A stretch of 41,059 nt of DNA from Promethearchaeota archaeon (GCA_019058245.1 JAHPZJ010000004.1:1-41059), one strand, 5' to 3'. Positions 25,032 through 34,779 are shown, counted from the stretch's first letter. Translations and numbers: made by a program. Notes: generated by a model from the sequence alone, not told the origin.

Positions 25032-26603
25032 TTACCAAGGTCTTTTAATGTAAGAATTTCTTGCCAATTGCAATTTTTTAGGGTGATTTTCATTATAATG
25101 CGTTCCCCTACTTTCCTTTCGCGATAAAGCACACCTAATTAAAATTTCTGCCACCATTGATAAATTTCTTAATTCAATTAAATTCTTATCTACTTTATAA
25201 TTCCAATAATAATAATCTATTTCTTCTGAGTATAAGTTCATACGTTTAAGAGCCCTCTTTAAACGTAAATCTGATCTTACAATACCAACAAAATTTTGCA
25301 TTAACATTCTAATTTCATCCCAGTTCTGGGTTATTACTACTGCTTCTGTAGATGGAACAGCATCTCCTATTTCCCATTCCGGAAAATCCTTCCTTTTTAA
25401 ATTCATATTATGTTCTGCTAAAAATTTAGCACATTCATAAGCACACACTAAACCTTCAAGTAACGAATTACTTGCTAATCTATTTGCTCCATGAAATCCT
25501 GTGCACGCTGCTTCCCCTATCACATGAAGATTCTTGATTTCTGTTTTACCATCAATTCCAGCTACCACACCACCACAACTATAATGAGCAGCGGGAACTA
25601 CAGGAATTGGGTTTTTTGTTATATCTACATTAAATTCTAAACATTTTTCATAAATTCCAGGAAAATGAGTTTTAATAAAAGTAGAATCCTGATAGGAAGC
25701 AATATCTAAGTATACATAATCATCACCAGATTTTTTTAATTCAGCATCAATAGCTCTGGAAACGATATCTCGAGGTGCTAAATCTTTTTGCGGATGATAT
25801 TTTTCCATAAATTCATTTCCTTTTATATCTTTCAGGATTGCACCTTCTCCTCGCATAGCTTCTGTAATTAAAAAAGATTTTGCATATGGATGATATAAAC
25901 ATGTAGGATGAAATTGATAAAATTCCATATTAGATATCATAGCACCTGCCCTATAAGCCATCGCAATACCATCACCAGATACTACATCAGGATTAGTTGT
26001 ATACAAATAAATTTTACCAGCACCACCAGTAGCTAGAATTGTTGATTTTGCAGAAATATTATGGATTTCTTCAGTATCCTCCTCTAAGACGTGAGCACCA
26101 TAGCATTTTAAATTTTTAACATAAAGATTAACACCACACCACCTTTCTTTGATCTCTACATTATTCAATGCTTTTACGTTATTTATAAGAGTCGTTTCTA
26201 CACTTTCTCCTGTTTGATCATTTACATGTAAAATTCGCCTTTCAGAGTGTCCTCCTTCCTGTCCTAAATCGTACTCTCCTTCTTCATTTCGAGTAAATTC
26301 TATACCCATATTTATTAAATCATCTATTCTATCAGAAGCTTGGGATATTATTTTTCTTACTATTTTTTCATCACATAACCCATCTCCAGCTATTAATGTA
26401 TCATTTATATGTTTTTCGTTATTATCATTATGGTTTGATACACAAGCAATACCTCCTTGAGCATAGTAAGTACTACTTTGGTGTATACTTTCTTTTGTTA
26501 TCAATAAAATCTTTTCATCAGGCAAAAAACTAGAAAGATTTACTGCTAATGAAAGTCCAGATATTCCACTTCCAATTATTAAAAAATCAGTTTTAATCTT
26601 CAA
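25032..26603 (-). CDS. nadB: L-aspartate oxidase
   Basis: A 523-residue flavoprotein with the FAD-binding GSGISGLSLAVNL at the N-terminus, the family signature SSTYYAQGGIACV near residue 43, HSERRILHVNDQTGES near 120, TNPDVVSGDGIAMAYRAGA, the FHPTCLYHP segment and GFHGANRLASNSLLEGLV near residue 370. A helical C-terminal domain (LRNLSMVAEILIRCAL) completes it. It oxidises L-aspartate to iminoaspartate for quinolinate and NAD synthesis, and in anaerobes can use fumarate as acceptor. nadA and nadC are not in the window. TTG 26603 is the apparent start, directly before KIKTDFLIIGSG. It lies upstream of ADH synthase with an 88-nt gap. Confidence 0.93.
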   Translation of the reverse strand: MKIKTDFLIIGSGISGLSLAVNLSSFLPDEKILLITKESIHQSSTYYAQGGIACVSNHNDNNEKHINDTLIAGDGLCDEKIVRKIISQASDRIDDLINMGIEFTRNEEGEYDLGQEGGHSERRILHVNDQTGESVETTLINNVKALNNVEIKERWCGVNLYVKNLKCYGAHVLEEDTEEIHNISAKSTILATGGAGKIYLYTTNPDVVSGDGIAMAYRAGAMISNMEFYQFHPTCLYHPYAKSFLITEAMRGEGAILKDIKGNEFMEKYHPQKDLAPRDIVSRAIDAELKKSGDDYVYLDIASYQDSTFIKTHFPGIYEKCLEFNVDITKNPIPVVPAAHYSCGGVVAGIDGKTEIKNLHVIGEAACTGFHGANRLASNSLLEGLVCAYECAKFLAEHNMNLKRKDFPEWEIGDAVPSTEAVVITQNWDEIRMLMQNFVGIVRSDLRLKRALKRMNLYSEEIDYYYWNYKVDKNLIELRNLSMVAEILIRCALSRKESRGTHYNENHPKKLQLARNSYIKRPW

Positions 26604-26708
26604 TAGAAATTGATATATTTTTCCTTATTCTTATTTGAATTTATTTTAAAATACAATTAATTTTATTAAAATTTTATTAAATTATAATAGAAGAAAGACA
26701 ATTTGAGT

Positions 26709-29120
26709 TTATTTTCCAATATTTTTCTGTATTTCATCAATTTTATTTCTTATAGCATCAACATATTGTGTTTGTTTTAGCTGATCAAATATTTTTTGGC
26801 TTTCTTCATAATTCTGTAAGGCTTTCCGATATTCTCCTTGAATAGAATATACTCTCCCTAGATTATAATAATCACTTGCTATTCCCATAGGATCATGCAA
26901 CTGTTGATCAAACTTGAGAGTTTCTTCATAACATCTTAATGCTTCATGATAATTATCAAGAGTCTCATAAATTTTTCCAATATTACTGAGAGTAGCTGCT
27001 TTATTTGATAATTCTCCTATATTTTCAAAAATTAAAACAGCTTCTTCAAATTGTTCAAGAGCAGATTGGTAATCCTCTTGCATCATATTTATTGAGGCTA
27101 TTTTGGTTAAAAGAAGGGCTTTTTTTGATAAATCACCAATATTATTCGCAATGAATAAAGCTTCATTATATTTTTGCTTAGCAACATCATAATTACCCTT
27201 ACTATTGTGAATCATTCCGATATTATTAAGATAAATTATTTTCATTAATGGATCTCCTAATCTTTCTTCGATATTCAAAGCCTCTTGATATATTTCTAAA
27301 GCTTTGTCTGGATTTCCTTGAGCTAGATAAACAGAACCAATGTTATTCATGCTTCCTGCTTTTTTTGCCAAATCCCCCAATTGATCAGCAAATTTTATAG
27401 ATTCATTATATTTTTCTAAAGCTTTGTCATAATCTTTAGATTCATCATAAATCCTTCCTATATTATTTATCACTATTATTTTACCATATACATCTCCTAA
27501 AAGATCTGAAATTTGTACTGATTCATCAAAATACTTAATTGCTTTCTCATTTTCTTCCTTGGCTCTGTAAATCATCCCTATATTATTTAAAAGAAGTGCC
27601 TTGCTATTCAGATCCCCAACTTCTTCTGTAATTTTAATCCCTTCTAAATAATTTTCTAATGCTAAGTCAAATTCATGACGAACCTCATGTACTCTTCCTA
27701 AATTATTTAAACAAGTTACCTTACTACCGTTGTCATCTAATTTTTCGGCTATTTCTAAAGCTTGGTGATATTGTTCAAGTGCTTCATCATATTTCCCTAT
27801 AGTTAAATAGATAGAACCTATATTATTGATATCTGAACCAATACCTGCGATGTCATTTAAAGATTGATCAATTCGTAAGGCATTCTGATAATGTTCTAAG
27901 GCATTAGCATAATTTCCCTTAATTTGAGTAATCAGACCTAAAAAATTCAAAAAGTATGATGTTGAAGAGATATCATTTATTTCTTCTGCGTTTTGAATAC
28001 CTTTTTGTGAACAACGACTTGCGGCTTCAATTTCTTTCAAATAGTAGAATAATTGGCATGCAAATTTGTATTTTTCAACTTTAGGTACATTCTCATATAG
28101 AGGTTTTATCCATTCTAAGAAATTCGGAATTTCTTTATCTGATCCACCCAAAAATGTTTCATTTAAAGAATGATAAGATAAAAAAATCTTCCATAGGTAT
28201 GTTTCGATAAATTTACTGGTGTGTATTCTGACCAAAACAACTTCGAAATCACCAGAAGAACATATATCTGCTAACATATTTTCAAGAGGGGAAATTTCCT
28301 CTTGAGAACTTAAATCTTTTCTCTTTCTTATTTTTTTTATTTCTGGATAAGTATTTTGAGAATGTTCAATCCAAATAAGACGATTTAAATAAGGTAATTC
28401 CCTTAATGTTGGGCCTATATCAAAATCATCACTACCAGAATATCCCAAAACAACTAAAGATCGATTATTCATTAAATTAAAAACTGTAGGTTTTTTATAC
28501 GGCTCAATAGTGAATGTTTCCCCTTCACCACGCTCTTTTCCTAAAGCACTCATCGTAGTGATGAGTGAATCCATTGTATCTTTATCAGTTATGATATTAC
28601 GTTTGGATCCGTGTATTTTAAATATAGGGTATTTATTTGATTTTACAAGGTTATCTGGATCTTGGTAGAAGATGTAGTCCTCCTTAGAAATAATTGGTAA
28701 AATATCTTGATGCCATTGTTCATCTAGAACACGCAGTAAAGCTTGTTCAATCAAATAATCAAAATTTGTAGTTATGACATAATTGCCTTTGGCAATAATA
28801 TTTGCTAAAAACATATGAATAAGGTTTGGCTCAGTAACATGTTCTAAATAATCTAAAAATTTTAAATCCTCATCAAAAATATTCTGTATCTTCTCCACTA
28901 CTAGCTCATATCTAAGCATATCAAGAGAAAGCAAATTTCCTATTTCCTCTTGAGGTGCACATAATTCCAATAATCCTTTAACTATCTGTATCGCAGAAGG
29001 CATGTTTGTCGGAGGATCCATGGAGATTCCTGCGCCTACTAAGAATGTATACCTATTTTTTGGGTCGAATAATGATTCAATATCATCCTTATATTCTTTA
29101 AATTTAATATCTTCAACCAT
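26709..29120 (-). CDS. SIR2-like domain plus tetratricopeptide-repeat protein
   Basis: The N-terminal ~300 residues form a SIR2-like NAD-binding domain: FLVGAGISMDPPTNMPSA, YVITTNFDYLIEQAL, FKIHGSKRN and LVVLGYSGSDDFDI. At least ten TPRs follow, each with a pattern like NNIGxIYxxxGxYDxALexYxxAL, running to residue ~790. Such proteins often act in NTPase-free signalling or in defence, where the SIR2 domain hydrolyses NAD and the repeats sense a partner. No effector partner is visible next to it. ATG 29120 (MVEDIKFKEY) is preceded by CCAAAGGAATTAAGC, a good ribosome-binding site; the upstream ATG 29168 has none, so 29120 is chosen. Confidence 0.85.
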   Translation of the reverse strand: MVEDIKFKEYKDDIESLFDPKNRYTFLVGAGISMDPPTNMPSAIQIVKGLLELCAPQEEIGNLLSLDMLRYELVVEKIQNIFDEDLKFLDYLEHVTEPNLIHMFLANIIAKGNYVITTNFDYLIEQALLRVLDEQWHQDILPIISKEDYIFYQDPDNLVKSNKYPIFKIHGSKRNIITDKDTMDSLITTMSALGKERGEGETFTIEPYKKPTVFNLMNNRSLVVLGYSGSDDFDIGPTLRELPYLNRLIWIEHSQNTYPEIKKIRKRKDLSSQEEISPLENMLADICSSGDFEVVLVRIHTSKFIETYLWKIFLSYHSLNETFLGGSDKEIPNFLEWIKPLYENVPKVEKYKFACQLFYYLKEIEAASRCSQKGIQNAEEINDISSTSYFLNFLGLITQIKGNYANALEHYQNALRIDQSLNDIAGIGSDINNIGSIYLTIGKYDEALEQYHQALEIAEKLDDNGSKVTCLNNLGRVHEVRHEFDLALENYLEGIKITEEVGDLNSKALLLNNIGMIYRAKEENEKAIKYFDESVQISDLLGDVYGKIIVINNIGRIYDESKDYDKALEKYNESIKFADQLGDLAKKAGSMNNIGSVYLAQGNPDKALEIYQEALNIEERLGDPLMKIIYLNNIGMIHNSKGNYDVAKQKYNEALFIANNIGDLSKKALLLTKIASINMMQEDYQSALEQFEEAVLIFENIGELSNKAATLSNIGKIYETLDNYHEALRCYEETLKFDQQLHDPMGIASDYYNLGRVYSIQGEYRKALQNYEESQKIFDQLKQTQYVDAIRNKIDEIQKNIGK

Positions 29121-29309
29121 GCTTAATTCCTTTGGAAATAAAAGTATCTTATGTATATGATATATCATATAATTCTAATATTTTTGAAGTTAATCATAAA
29201 TTTTTTTTGAATTGAATTATTTTATTTGATTTAGGTACAAAATGGTTTAGAATATAGTACTCTTTTCTAAACATCGCTATATAATTTATTCATTTTTCTA
29301 TAAAGAATT

Positions 29310-29810
29310 ATGTCAAAAATACATAAAATATTATTTCTTTGCGGTGGAAATACATGTAGATCTCCTTTTGCCTCTGAATATGCGAAATGGTTGAAAAAAA
29401 CTAAATTTATGAACGATTTAAAAGAAGTAAATTTCGATTCTGCAGGATTATATCACTATTACGAGAGGGCTCAGGATGGAACAGTTAATTATTTAAAATC
29501 AAAAGGGATTGACATATCTAATTTTAGGAGCAAAAGAGTAGATGAAGAATTAGTAAAAAACCAAGATCTTATCTTAGCTTTTGAACAAAAAAGACATATC
29601 AATAAATTAAAAAGACGATTTAAAAATTTAAATCTTGATGAAAAAGTGTTTTTGCTTTTAGATTATGCTGGTGAAACTCATAATTTAGAGATTGAAGACC
29701 CTTTCTATTTTGAACAAAAAGAATACAATAAAATTCTTAAAAGAATTGAAGAAGGTGTAATAAAAACTATTAAAAAGATAATAAAAATAAATAACTTAGA
29801 AAATAGTTAA
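29310..29810 (+). CDS. low-molecular-weight protein-tyrosine-phosphatase-like protein
   Basis: The 166-residue protein has the N-terminal phosphate loop LFLCGGNTCRSPFAS (CX5R-S) and the general-acid region EDPFYFEQKEYNKIL near the C-terminus, with an SAGLYHY segment between. This is the LMW-PTP/arsenate reductase fold. The C-terminal Asp-Pro is followed by Phe-Tyr, the aromatic pair common in archaeal members. Substrate could be phosphotyrosine or arsenate; the sequence does not discriminate. It is tail-to-tail with the first MFS-longin gene. A second copy lies at 33545. Confidence 0.85.
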   Translation: MSKIHKILFLCGGNTCRSPFASEYAKWLKKTKFMNDLKEVNFDSAGLYHYYERAQDGTVNYLKSKGIDISNFRSKRVDEELVKNQDLILAFEQKRHINKLKRRFKNLNLDEKVFLLLDYAGETHNLEIEDPFYFEQKEYNKILKRIEEGVIKTIKKIIKINNLENS

Positions 29811-29890
29811 GGAGTTAAAAATAAGTAGAATTATCTCTTATAATCTAAACCAGTTATAACCTGTTATTTAAATAAGAGCGAAAACTAGTA

Positions 29891-31558
29891 TTAAACATAT
29901 TTTTGGCTAAAATACCTATCAATCATATATTTTGCTGGAGAAAATACTTGAATATTACCTCTAAAATTTTTGATTTCTTCTGAAAAATTCTGTTCAAAAG
30001 ACCTTGAAAAAGCGTCTAATTTTTTATTTAAAATTGGTAGATCCATAGAGGTGATTAATACCGCTATATGATATTTTCCGAATGCAAAATAAAAATGATT
30101 ACCTTCTTTATCGATCTTTTTAATAAGTTTTGAACTTCTCGTGATTTCAGAGATTATCGTAATGACACCTGAAAGCGCTCCGCTTACTAAATCTTCATCA
30201 AATTCACATTCTTTTTCCTCTTCTTTCTCTTTATATTCTTGGCTCATTAACATAAAATCATAGTTATATAAGCAAACTCCACTATTACTTAAAACAAAAA
30301 GATTTTTTAATGATTTTGCCCAATCTTTCTCTTTAGATACTAATATGTCTTTACCTGCCATCATCCAAACAAGAACTATAACTAATGCAAATGAATTTAG
30401 TAGATTAGGTAGATTTGGCACCCAAATCTGCATATCCTCAAAAGTATTGTAAAGAAGATCAATCATTTTAAATAATAAATATCCTAAACCTATCCCAAAC
30501 ACCATTAAGGCTAGAAAAAGTCCATTTATACTACCTCTATATTTTAAATTTCCTCTTTCAGTTGAAAAATCTCCCGCTATTGTGATTATAGCTAATATTA
30601 GTGGAATAATAGCAAATGCATAATGAAGAGAAAGATGAATTTCTTTTGGCATACCAAAAACAGGATCATTCGGAGATCCTGTATAAGATGACCCAAATGA
30701 TATATAAAAAAATGAAACTAATAAAATACCAAGAACTAATGAATTCTTTCTACCCATATAATCAAAAAACCAACCAGCTGCAAGAATATATAAAAAAGAA
30801 GTTATTGAAAAAGCAAGAATATTAATTTTATAACTCCCAAAATAACTCAAAGAATCATTTAATAAACCACCTAAAAGACCACTTAAAAAAGCAAGACCAA
30901 TGGAATATCTTGAAAAGTGTAATTCAAAAATGATATTAAAATATTTTCTATCAGATTTTAATCTGTCTTTAGTTTCAATATAGGTATAAAATCGCGAAAT
31001 AATAATGATTATAATTAATAATATAAACTCTAGTATGATAAGATATATATATAAATCCTTAAAAAACAAAAAAAAAATAACAGGTAAACCAAGCAAATAA
31101 CTAGAGATTAAGATCATAGCAGTTATTCTTCCTCTATTCAAAATATTCGTTTCATGAGCTAATGTTGAACACCAGATTATTATTAATTGAGGTATTGTTA
31201 TTATAATAATTAGTAGCCCCAAAATATCAAATAGAGGGTGTGTGAAGGTTGTTAATAATAAACCTAAAATACAAATCAGCAAAACTATATTGAAAAATCG
31301 TGTTTTGTTTGTTATTTTATCAATAAAAAAACCAGAAGCTAAAAAAAAGAAAGATATTACGAATAATGTCATAATCACAGGAATTTCTATTTCTAACCCG
31401 ACTTCCATCTGTATAAAGAATTTTAGAATAAAATATTCAACTGTAAATGAAATTGAAAGAAAAGAAAAAAAAAGGTAAAAAAACGAAGTATTCTCTAAAT
31501 CCACATCTCTAGCAAACAGCTTACCCAGCGAATATTTAATATTTCGTTTCTTAGTCAT
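29891..31558 (-). CDS. MFS-type transporter with C-terminal longin-like domain, copy A
   Basis: Residues ~20-405 contain about twelve membrane helices. Two degenerate MFS motif-A loops, GFFIDKITNKTRF and GWFFDYMGRKNSL, sit between helices 2/3 and 8/9, and a GNLKYRGSINGL loop lies further on. Residues ~417-555 are soluble: LFVLSNSGVCLYNYD, a Glu/Lys linker, DEDLVSGALSGVITIISEI, FYFAFGKYHIAVLITSM, a long helix and FRGNIQVF. This tail has the strand-strand-helix-strand-strand-helix order of longin/roadblock-type sensors and resembles the N-terminus of the Arf fusion at 3052. The transported substrate is unknown. ATG 31558. The paralogue lies directly upstream on the same strand. Confidence 0.8.
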   Translation of the reverse strand: MTKKRNIKYSLGKLFARDVDLENTSFFYLFFSFLSISFTVEYFILKFFIQMEVGLEIEIPVIMTLFVISFFFLASGFFIDKITNKTRFFNIVLLICILGLLLTTFTHPLFDILGLLIIIITIPQLIIIWCSTLAHETNILNRGRITAMILISSYLLGLPVIFFLFFKDLYIYLIILEFILLIIIIIISRFYTYIETKDRLKSDRKYFNIIFELHFSRYSIGLAFLSGLLGGLLNDSLSYFGSYKINILAFSITSFLYILAAGWFFDYMGRKNSLVLGILLVSFFYISFGSSYTGSPNDPVFGMPKEIHLSLHYAFAIIPLILAIITIAGDFSTERGNLKYRGSINGLFLALMVFGIGLGYLLFKMIDLLYNTFEDMQIWVPNLPNLLNSFALVIVLVWMMAGKDILVSKEKDWAKSLKNLFVLSNSGVCLYNYDFMLMSQEYKEKEEEKECEFDEDLVSGALSGVITIISEITRSSKLIKKIDKEGNHFYFAFGKYHIAVLITSMDLPILNKKLDAFSRSFEQNFSEEIKNFRGNIQVFSPAKYMIDRYFSQKYV

Positions 31559-31735
31559 TATTCCGTACTAAATCTTAATAAATAGTATTTTTTCTTTCTA
31601 AATTAAATATTAATATCAGTATGTAAATTAAGTTTGTAGTATTTTTTAGGATGGCTTCTTATTTAACTTTTTTGCTGAACCCATCTGTTATAATCAACTT
31701 TTATGAGAAAAATGAAAAGAAATACCTCGACTTAA

Positions 31736-33406
31736 TTATTCCATAAAATCATCGTAATTTTTACTGAAATACTTGATTAGTAAGAATTTTGTAGGTTCAA
31801 AATGAGAAACATTACCCTTGAAACTTTTTAATTCCTTTGAGAACTTACTTTCAAATTCTCGGGAGAATTCATCAAGTTTCTTGAATAAAATTGGCAAATC
31901 CATTTTAGCAATTAAGGTAGCAATATGATATTTACCATAAGCAAATATCAGAGTGGCATCCTCCTTTTGAATATGCCTGAGATGCCTTTTGGTATGAGTT
32001 ATTTCGGAAAGGAGAGACGAAATGCCTGTTAATGCTCCAGATACTAAATCTTCATCAAAATCTACTTGCTCTGGTTCATCTTTAAATAAGTCCTTCTGTT
32101 CAAAAGAATAATTATAAAGACTTATGCCGTTTTTGCTAAAAATAATAATAGTTTTCAATGAATCTGCCCATTTCTTTTCTTTTGAGACTAAGAATTCTTT
32201 CATAGCCATCATCCAAACTAAAAGTATAACTAATATAAAACCATTTAGAAGATTTGGAAAATTAGGTAAAAACTCTTGAAAATTAGGAAACCTTTTATAT
32301 ACATCATTTATCCAACGACTAAAAGTAAATCCAACTATCGCTCCAAAAAACATTAAAGCTAAATACAAGCCATTTATTCTCCCCCTATATTTTAAATTTC
32401 CTCTCTCTGTTGAAAAATCTCCTGAAATTGTAAAGATAGCGAGTAGAAGAGGTAATAGGGAAAATCCATAATGAATAGAAAGAAGAGTTTTTCTGGGCAT
32501 ACCGAAAATATAATCTGAATCAATGAATGAACCATAAGATATCAGAAAAAATGAAACAACTAAAATTCCAAGAACTATAGATGTTTTTCGTCCAATATTA
32601 TCCAAACAATATCCTGCTGCGATAAGATACAAAAAGGAAGCTATTGCATATACTATGAAATCAACATCAAAACTGTATCTTGCTAATAAATCACCCAAAA
32701 TAAAACTTAATATAAAAAAACTAGTTGAATATCTAAAGAAATGTTTTTCAAAAATTATATTTAAAAATTTTTTACCTGATTTCAATCGTTCTTTGGTTTC
32801 AATATATTTATACTTTCGAGAATATCTATAAATAATTATAAACAACCCTAGTTCTAAAATTGCTAAAAATATATATAAAAAGTCAAAAATAACAAAAATA
32901 ATAGATATAAATGCTATTGAAAAACCTAAAATGAGTAAATATGCAGCTATCCTCCCACGATTTAAAATATTAGTTTCATGTACGAAGAATGTGAACCATA
33001 GAATAACAAGTTGTGGAACTGTTAAGAGAACTATTAGTAACCCTAAATAATAAAAAATCATTTCTGGAATTGCACTTATAAAAAGTCCGATAATACAAAT
33101 AATCAGTGTTATATTAAAATAATTAGTTCTATTCTTAATGAAATCTATAATAATACCAGAAATTAGAAAACTAATAGCAAGTATAATTAATAATGCATAA
33201 ACTTCTAAACCAACATGCAAAACTCCTCCTGTAGAAAATGTATATTCAAATAAAAATGCTTCAGCTACTATTGTAATTGAAAGCATAGAGAAAAATAAAT
33301 ACATTAAAGTATCTCTTGATAAGTTTATATCTCTTGTGAATGTTCTAGTGAACCAATTTTTTAAATTGGCTTTTTCCATTACTTCTTTATTTTCTACTTC
33401 AGTCAT
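31736..33406 (-). CDS. MFS-type transporter with C-terminal longin-like domain, copy B
   Basis: This 556-residue paralogue of copy A keeps the same plan: ~12 membrane helices with HETNILNRGRIAAY, GYCLDNIGRKTS and GNLKYRGRINGLYLA loops, then a soluble tail from residue ~415. The tail reads IIIFSKNGISLYNYS, DEDLVSGALTGISSLLSEI, IFAYGKYHIATLIAKM and FKGNVSHF. The tail is conserved between the copies at least as well as the membrane part, which argues that it is functional. An acidic insert (FKDEPEQVDFDED) precedes the tail's first helix in both. ATG 33406. The gene is head-to-head with a phosphatase gene at 33545, so the 138-nt spacer should hold two promoters. Confidence 0.8.
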   Translation of the reverse strand: MTEVENKEVMEKANLKNWFTRTFTRDINLSRDTLMYLFFSMLSITIVAEAFLFEYTFSTGGVLHVGLEVYALLIILAISFLISGIIIDFIKNRTNYFNITLIICIIGLFISAIPEMIFYYLGLLIVLLTVPQLVILWFTFFVHETNILNRGRIAAYLLILGFSIAFISIIFVIFDFLYIFLAILELGLFIIIYRYSRKYKYIETKERLKSGKKFLNIIFEKHFFRYSTSFFILSFILGDLLARYSFDVDFIVYAIASFLYLIAAGYCLDNIGRKTSIVLGILVVSFFLISYGSFIDSDYIFGMPRKTLLSIHYGFSLLPLLLAIFTISGDFSTERGNLKYRGRINGLYLALMFFGAIVGFTFSRWINDVYKRFPNFQEFLPNFPNLLNGFILVILLVWMMAMKEFLVSKEKKWADSLKTIIIFSKNGISLYNYSFEQKDLFKDEPEQVDFDEDLVSGALTGISSLLSEITHTKRHLRHIQKEDATLIFAYGKYHIATLIAKMDLPILFKKLDEFSREFESKFSKELKSFKGNVSHFEPTKFLLIKYFSKNYDDFME

Positions 33407-33544
33407 TTCTCTCTTTTAAATAGATTATAATAGATGTTGTAATTATTATTATGTCAATCATCTATTTAATTCTTTATTTAATTTTACTTAGGGATTTCTC
33501 ATAACTTTTATTTGAAATAACATTTTTTTAATATTTGATTAATT

Positions 33545-34024
33545 GTGAGTAAAATTAAAAATGTTCTCTTCGTATGCCTAGGCAATACAGCAAGATCTCC
33601 TGCTGCAGAATATTTAGCACGCTATTATACTAAGAAACTTGACGTAGATTTAGAAATTGATTCATGTGGTTTTTTCAATGCGTTCACTTATATGCAACCA
33701 GAGTCTCGAACATACTTGGATTCTAAAGGAATAAATCATTTGGACTTTATTCCAAAAATAATTAACCGTAAATTATTAGAAAAACAAGACTTAATTCTTA
33801 CTATGGAAAAAACACATTCACTTGATTTAATAAAGAATTTCAATTATATAGAAAATATTGAGAAAAAAACTTTTACATTGAAAGAATTTAATGGAGAGAC
33901 TCAGAAAATAGATATTATTGATCCTTATTGTACTTCAACTGAAAATTATGAGAAAATCTTAAAAATTATTGATGAAAATGTTGAAAAAGCAATTAAAAAG
34001 ATAATACAATTAAATCAGAATTAA
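33545..34024 (+). CDS. low-molecular-weight protein-tyrosine-phosphatase-like protein, second copy
   Basis: The 159-residue protein has VLFVCLGNTARSPAAEY (CX5R-S loop), the SCGFFNA segment and a C-terminal IIDPYCTSTENYEKIL acid loop. It is diverged from the copy at 29310 but has the same fold and length. Cys in the acid loop (DPYC) is unusual; arsenate reductases use additional cysteines there, so a redox-linked role is possible. GTG 33545 is the start, without a clear ribosome-binding site, which suggests a leaderless or short-leader mRNA. The macro-domain gene follows 106 nt downstream. Confidence 0.83.
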   Translation: MSKIKNVLFVCLGNTARSPAAEYLARYYTKKLDVDLEIDSCGFFNAFTYMQPESRTYLDSKGINHLDFIPKIINRKLLEKQDLILTMEKTHSLDLIKNFNYIENIEKKTFTLKEFNGETQKIDIIDPYCTSTENYEKILKIIDENVEKAIKKIIQLNQN

Positions 34025-34130
34025 AGGACTTTTAATTTTTATCTTAATTATTTAAGTCATTAGTAAAATAAATTTAACTTCTTTTTGGTTATCCTAAAAT
34101 ATAAATATATTCATTTAGGTAATATTTATC

Positions 34131-34676
34131 ATGTATCAAATAACAATAAATAATTCAATTATCGAAATTTTTCAAGGTGACATAACCAATATTGAACAAT
34201 ATGATGCAATTGTGATTCCTACAAATAGTAGGCTCCTTCCTAGTGGTGATCTAAGATGTAGAATTTTAAAAAAAGCCGGAACAAAGGTGCAAGTTGAATG
34301 TAATAAAATTATTAACAAAATAATTCAAGTCTCTGTAGGAAACTCTATAGTTACCTCTGGGGGTGATTTTATAAAATATATAATACATACTAACGGTCCA
34401 AGACCGGGACAAGGAAACGAAGGGAAAAAATTAATGTTAGCCACTTGGAACTCATTACTATTAGCCGATGAGATAGGTATTAATTCGATTGTATTTCCTC
34501 CTATCTCTATAGAAATGAGAGGAATCACCTCTAAATTATGCGCTAAAACAATGCTTCCCACAATGAAAAAGTTCCTTGTAGAAAAAAACCAAAACTTAAA
34601 AAATTTATCAATTTGTCTTGAAAGTCAAGCTGATTATAATGAATTTGAAAAGGTTCTACAGAATATATCTGAATAG
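34131..34676 (+). CDS. macro-domain protein (ADP-ribose binding)
   Basis: The 181-residue protein is a single macro domain: EIFQGDITNIEQYDAIVIPTNS at the N-terminus (GDIT and the conserved PTN), a helix ending AGTKVQVECNKI, SVGNSIVTSGGDFIKYIIHTNGP in the middle, and SIVFPPISIEMRGI near the C-terminus. Macro domains bind ADP-ribose and some remove it from proteins, nucleic acids or O-acetyl-ADP-ribose. The NAN of catalytically active MacroD types is PTN here, so hydrolase activity is uncertain. ATG 34131 follows TAGGTAATATTTATC. Confidence 0.85.
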   Translation: MYQITINNSIIEIFQGDITNIEQYDAIVIPTNSRLLPSGDLRCRILKKAGTKVQVECNKIINKIIQVSVGNSIVTSGGDFIKYIIHTNGPRPGQGNEGKKLMLATWNSLLLADEIGINSIVFPPISIEMRGITSKLCAKTMLPTMKKFLVEKNQNLKNLSICLESQADYNEFEKVLQNISE

Positions 34677-34779
34677 AATCTTGTTATTCGATTTTTTTGA
34701 ATTATTAAGTCTTAACTCATAAAAAGATTTATATTCTATTAAACTAAAAATAAATTTGTCTTATTTTAATTAAAAAATA

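Noticed and set aside
29830..29880. Hairpin around GTTATAAC between phosphatase and MFS copy A
   Set aside because: The self-complementary core is short and AT-rich and has no T-run in the right place, so it is not distinguishable from background.
29310..34024. Simple tandem duplication of a phosphatase-MFS pair
   Set aside because: The phosphatases are both on plus and the MFS genes both on minus in the order P-M-M-P, which a direct tandem copy cannot give.
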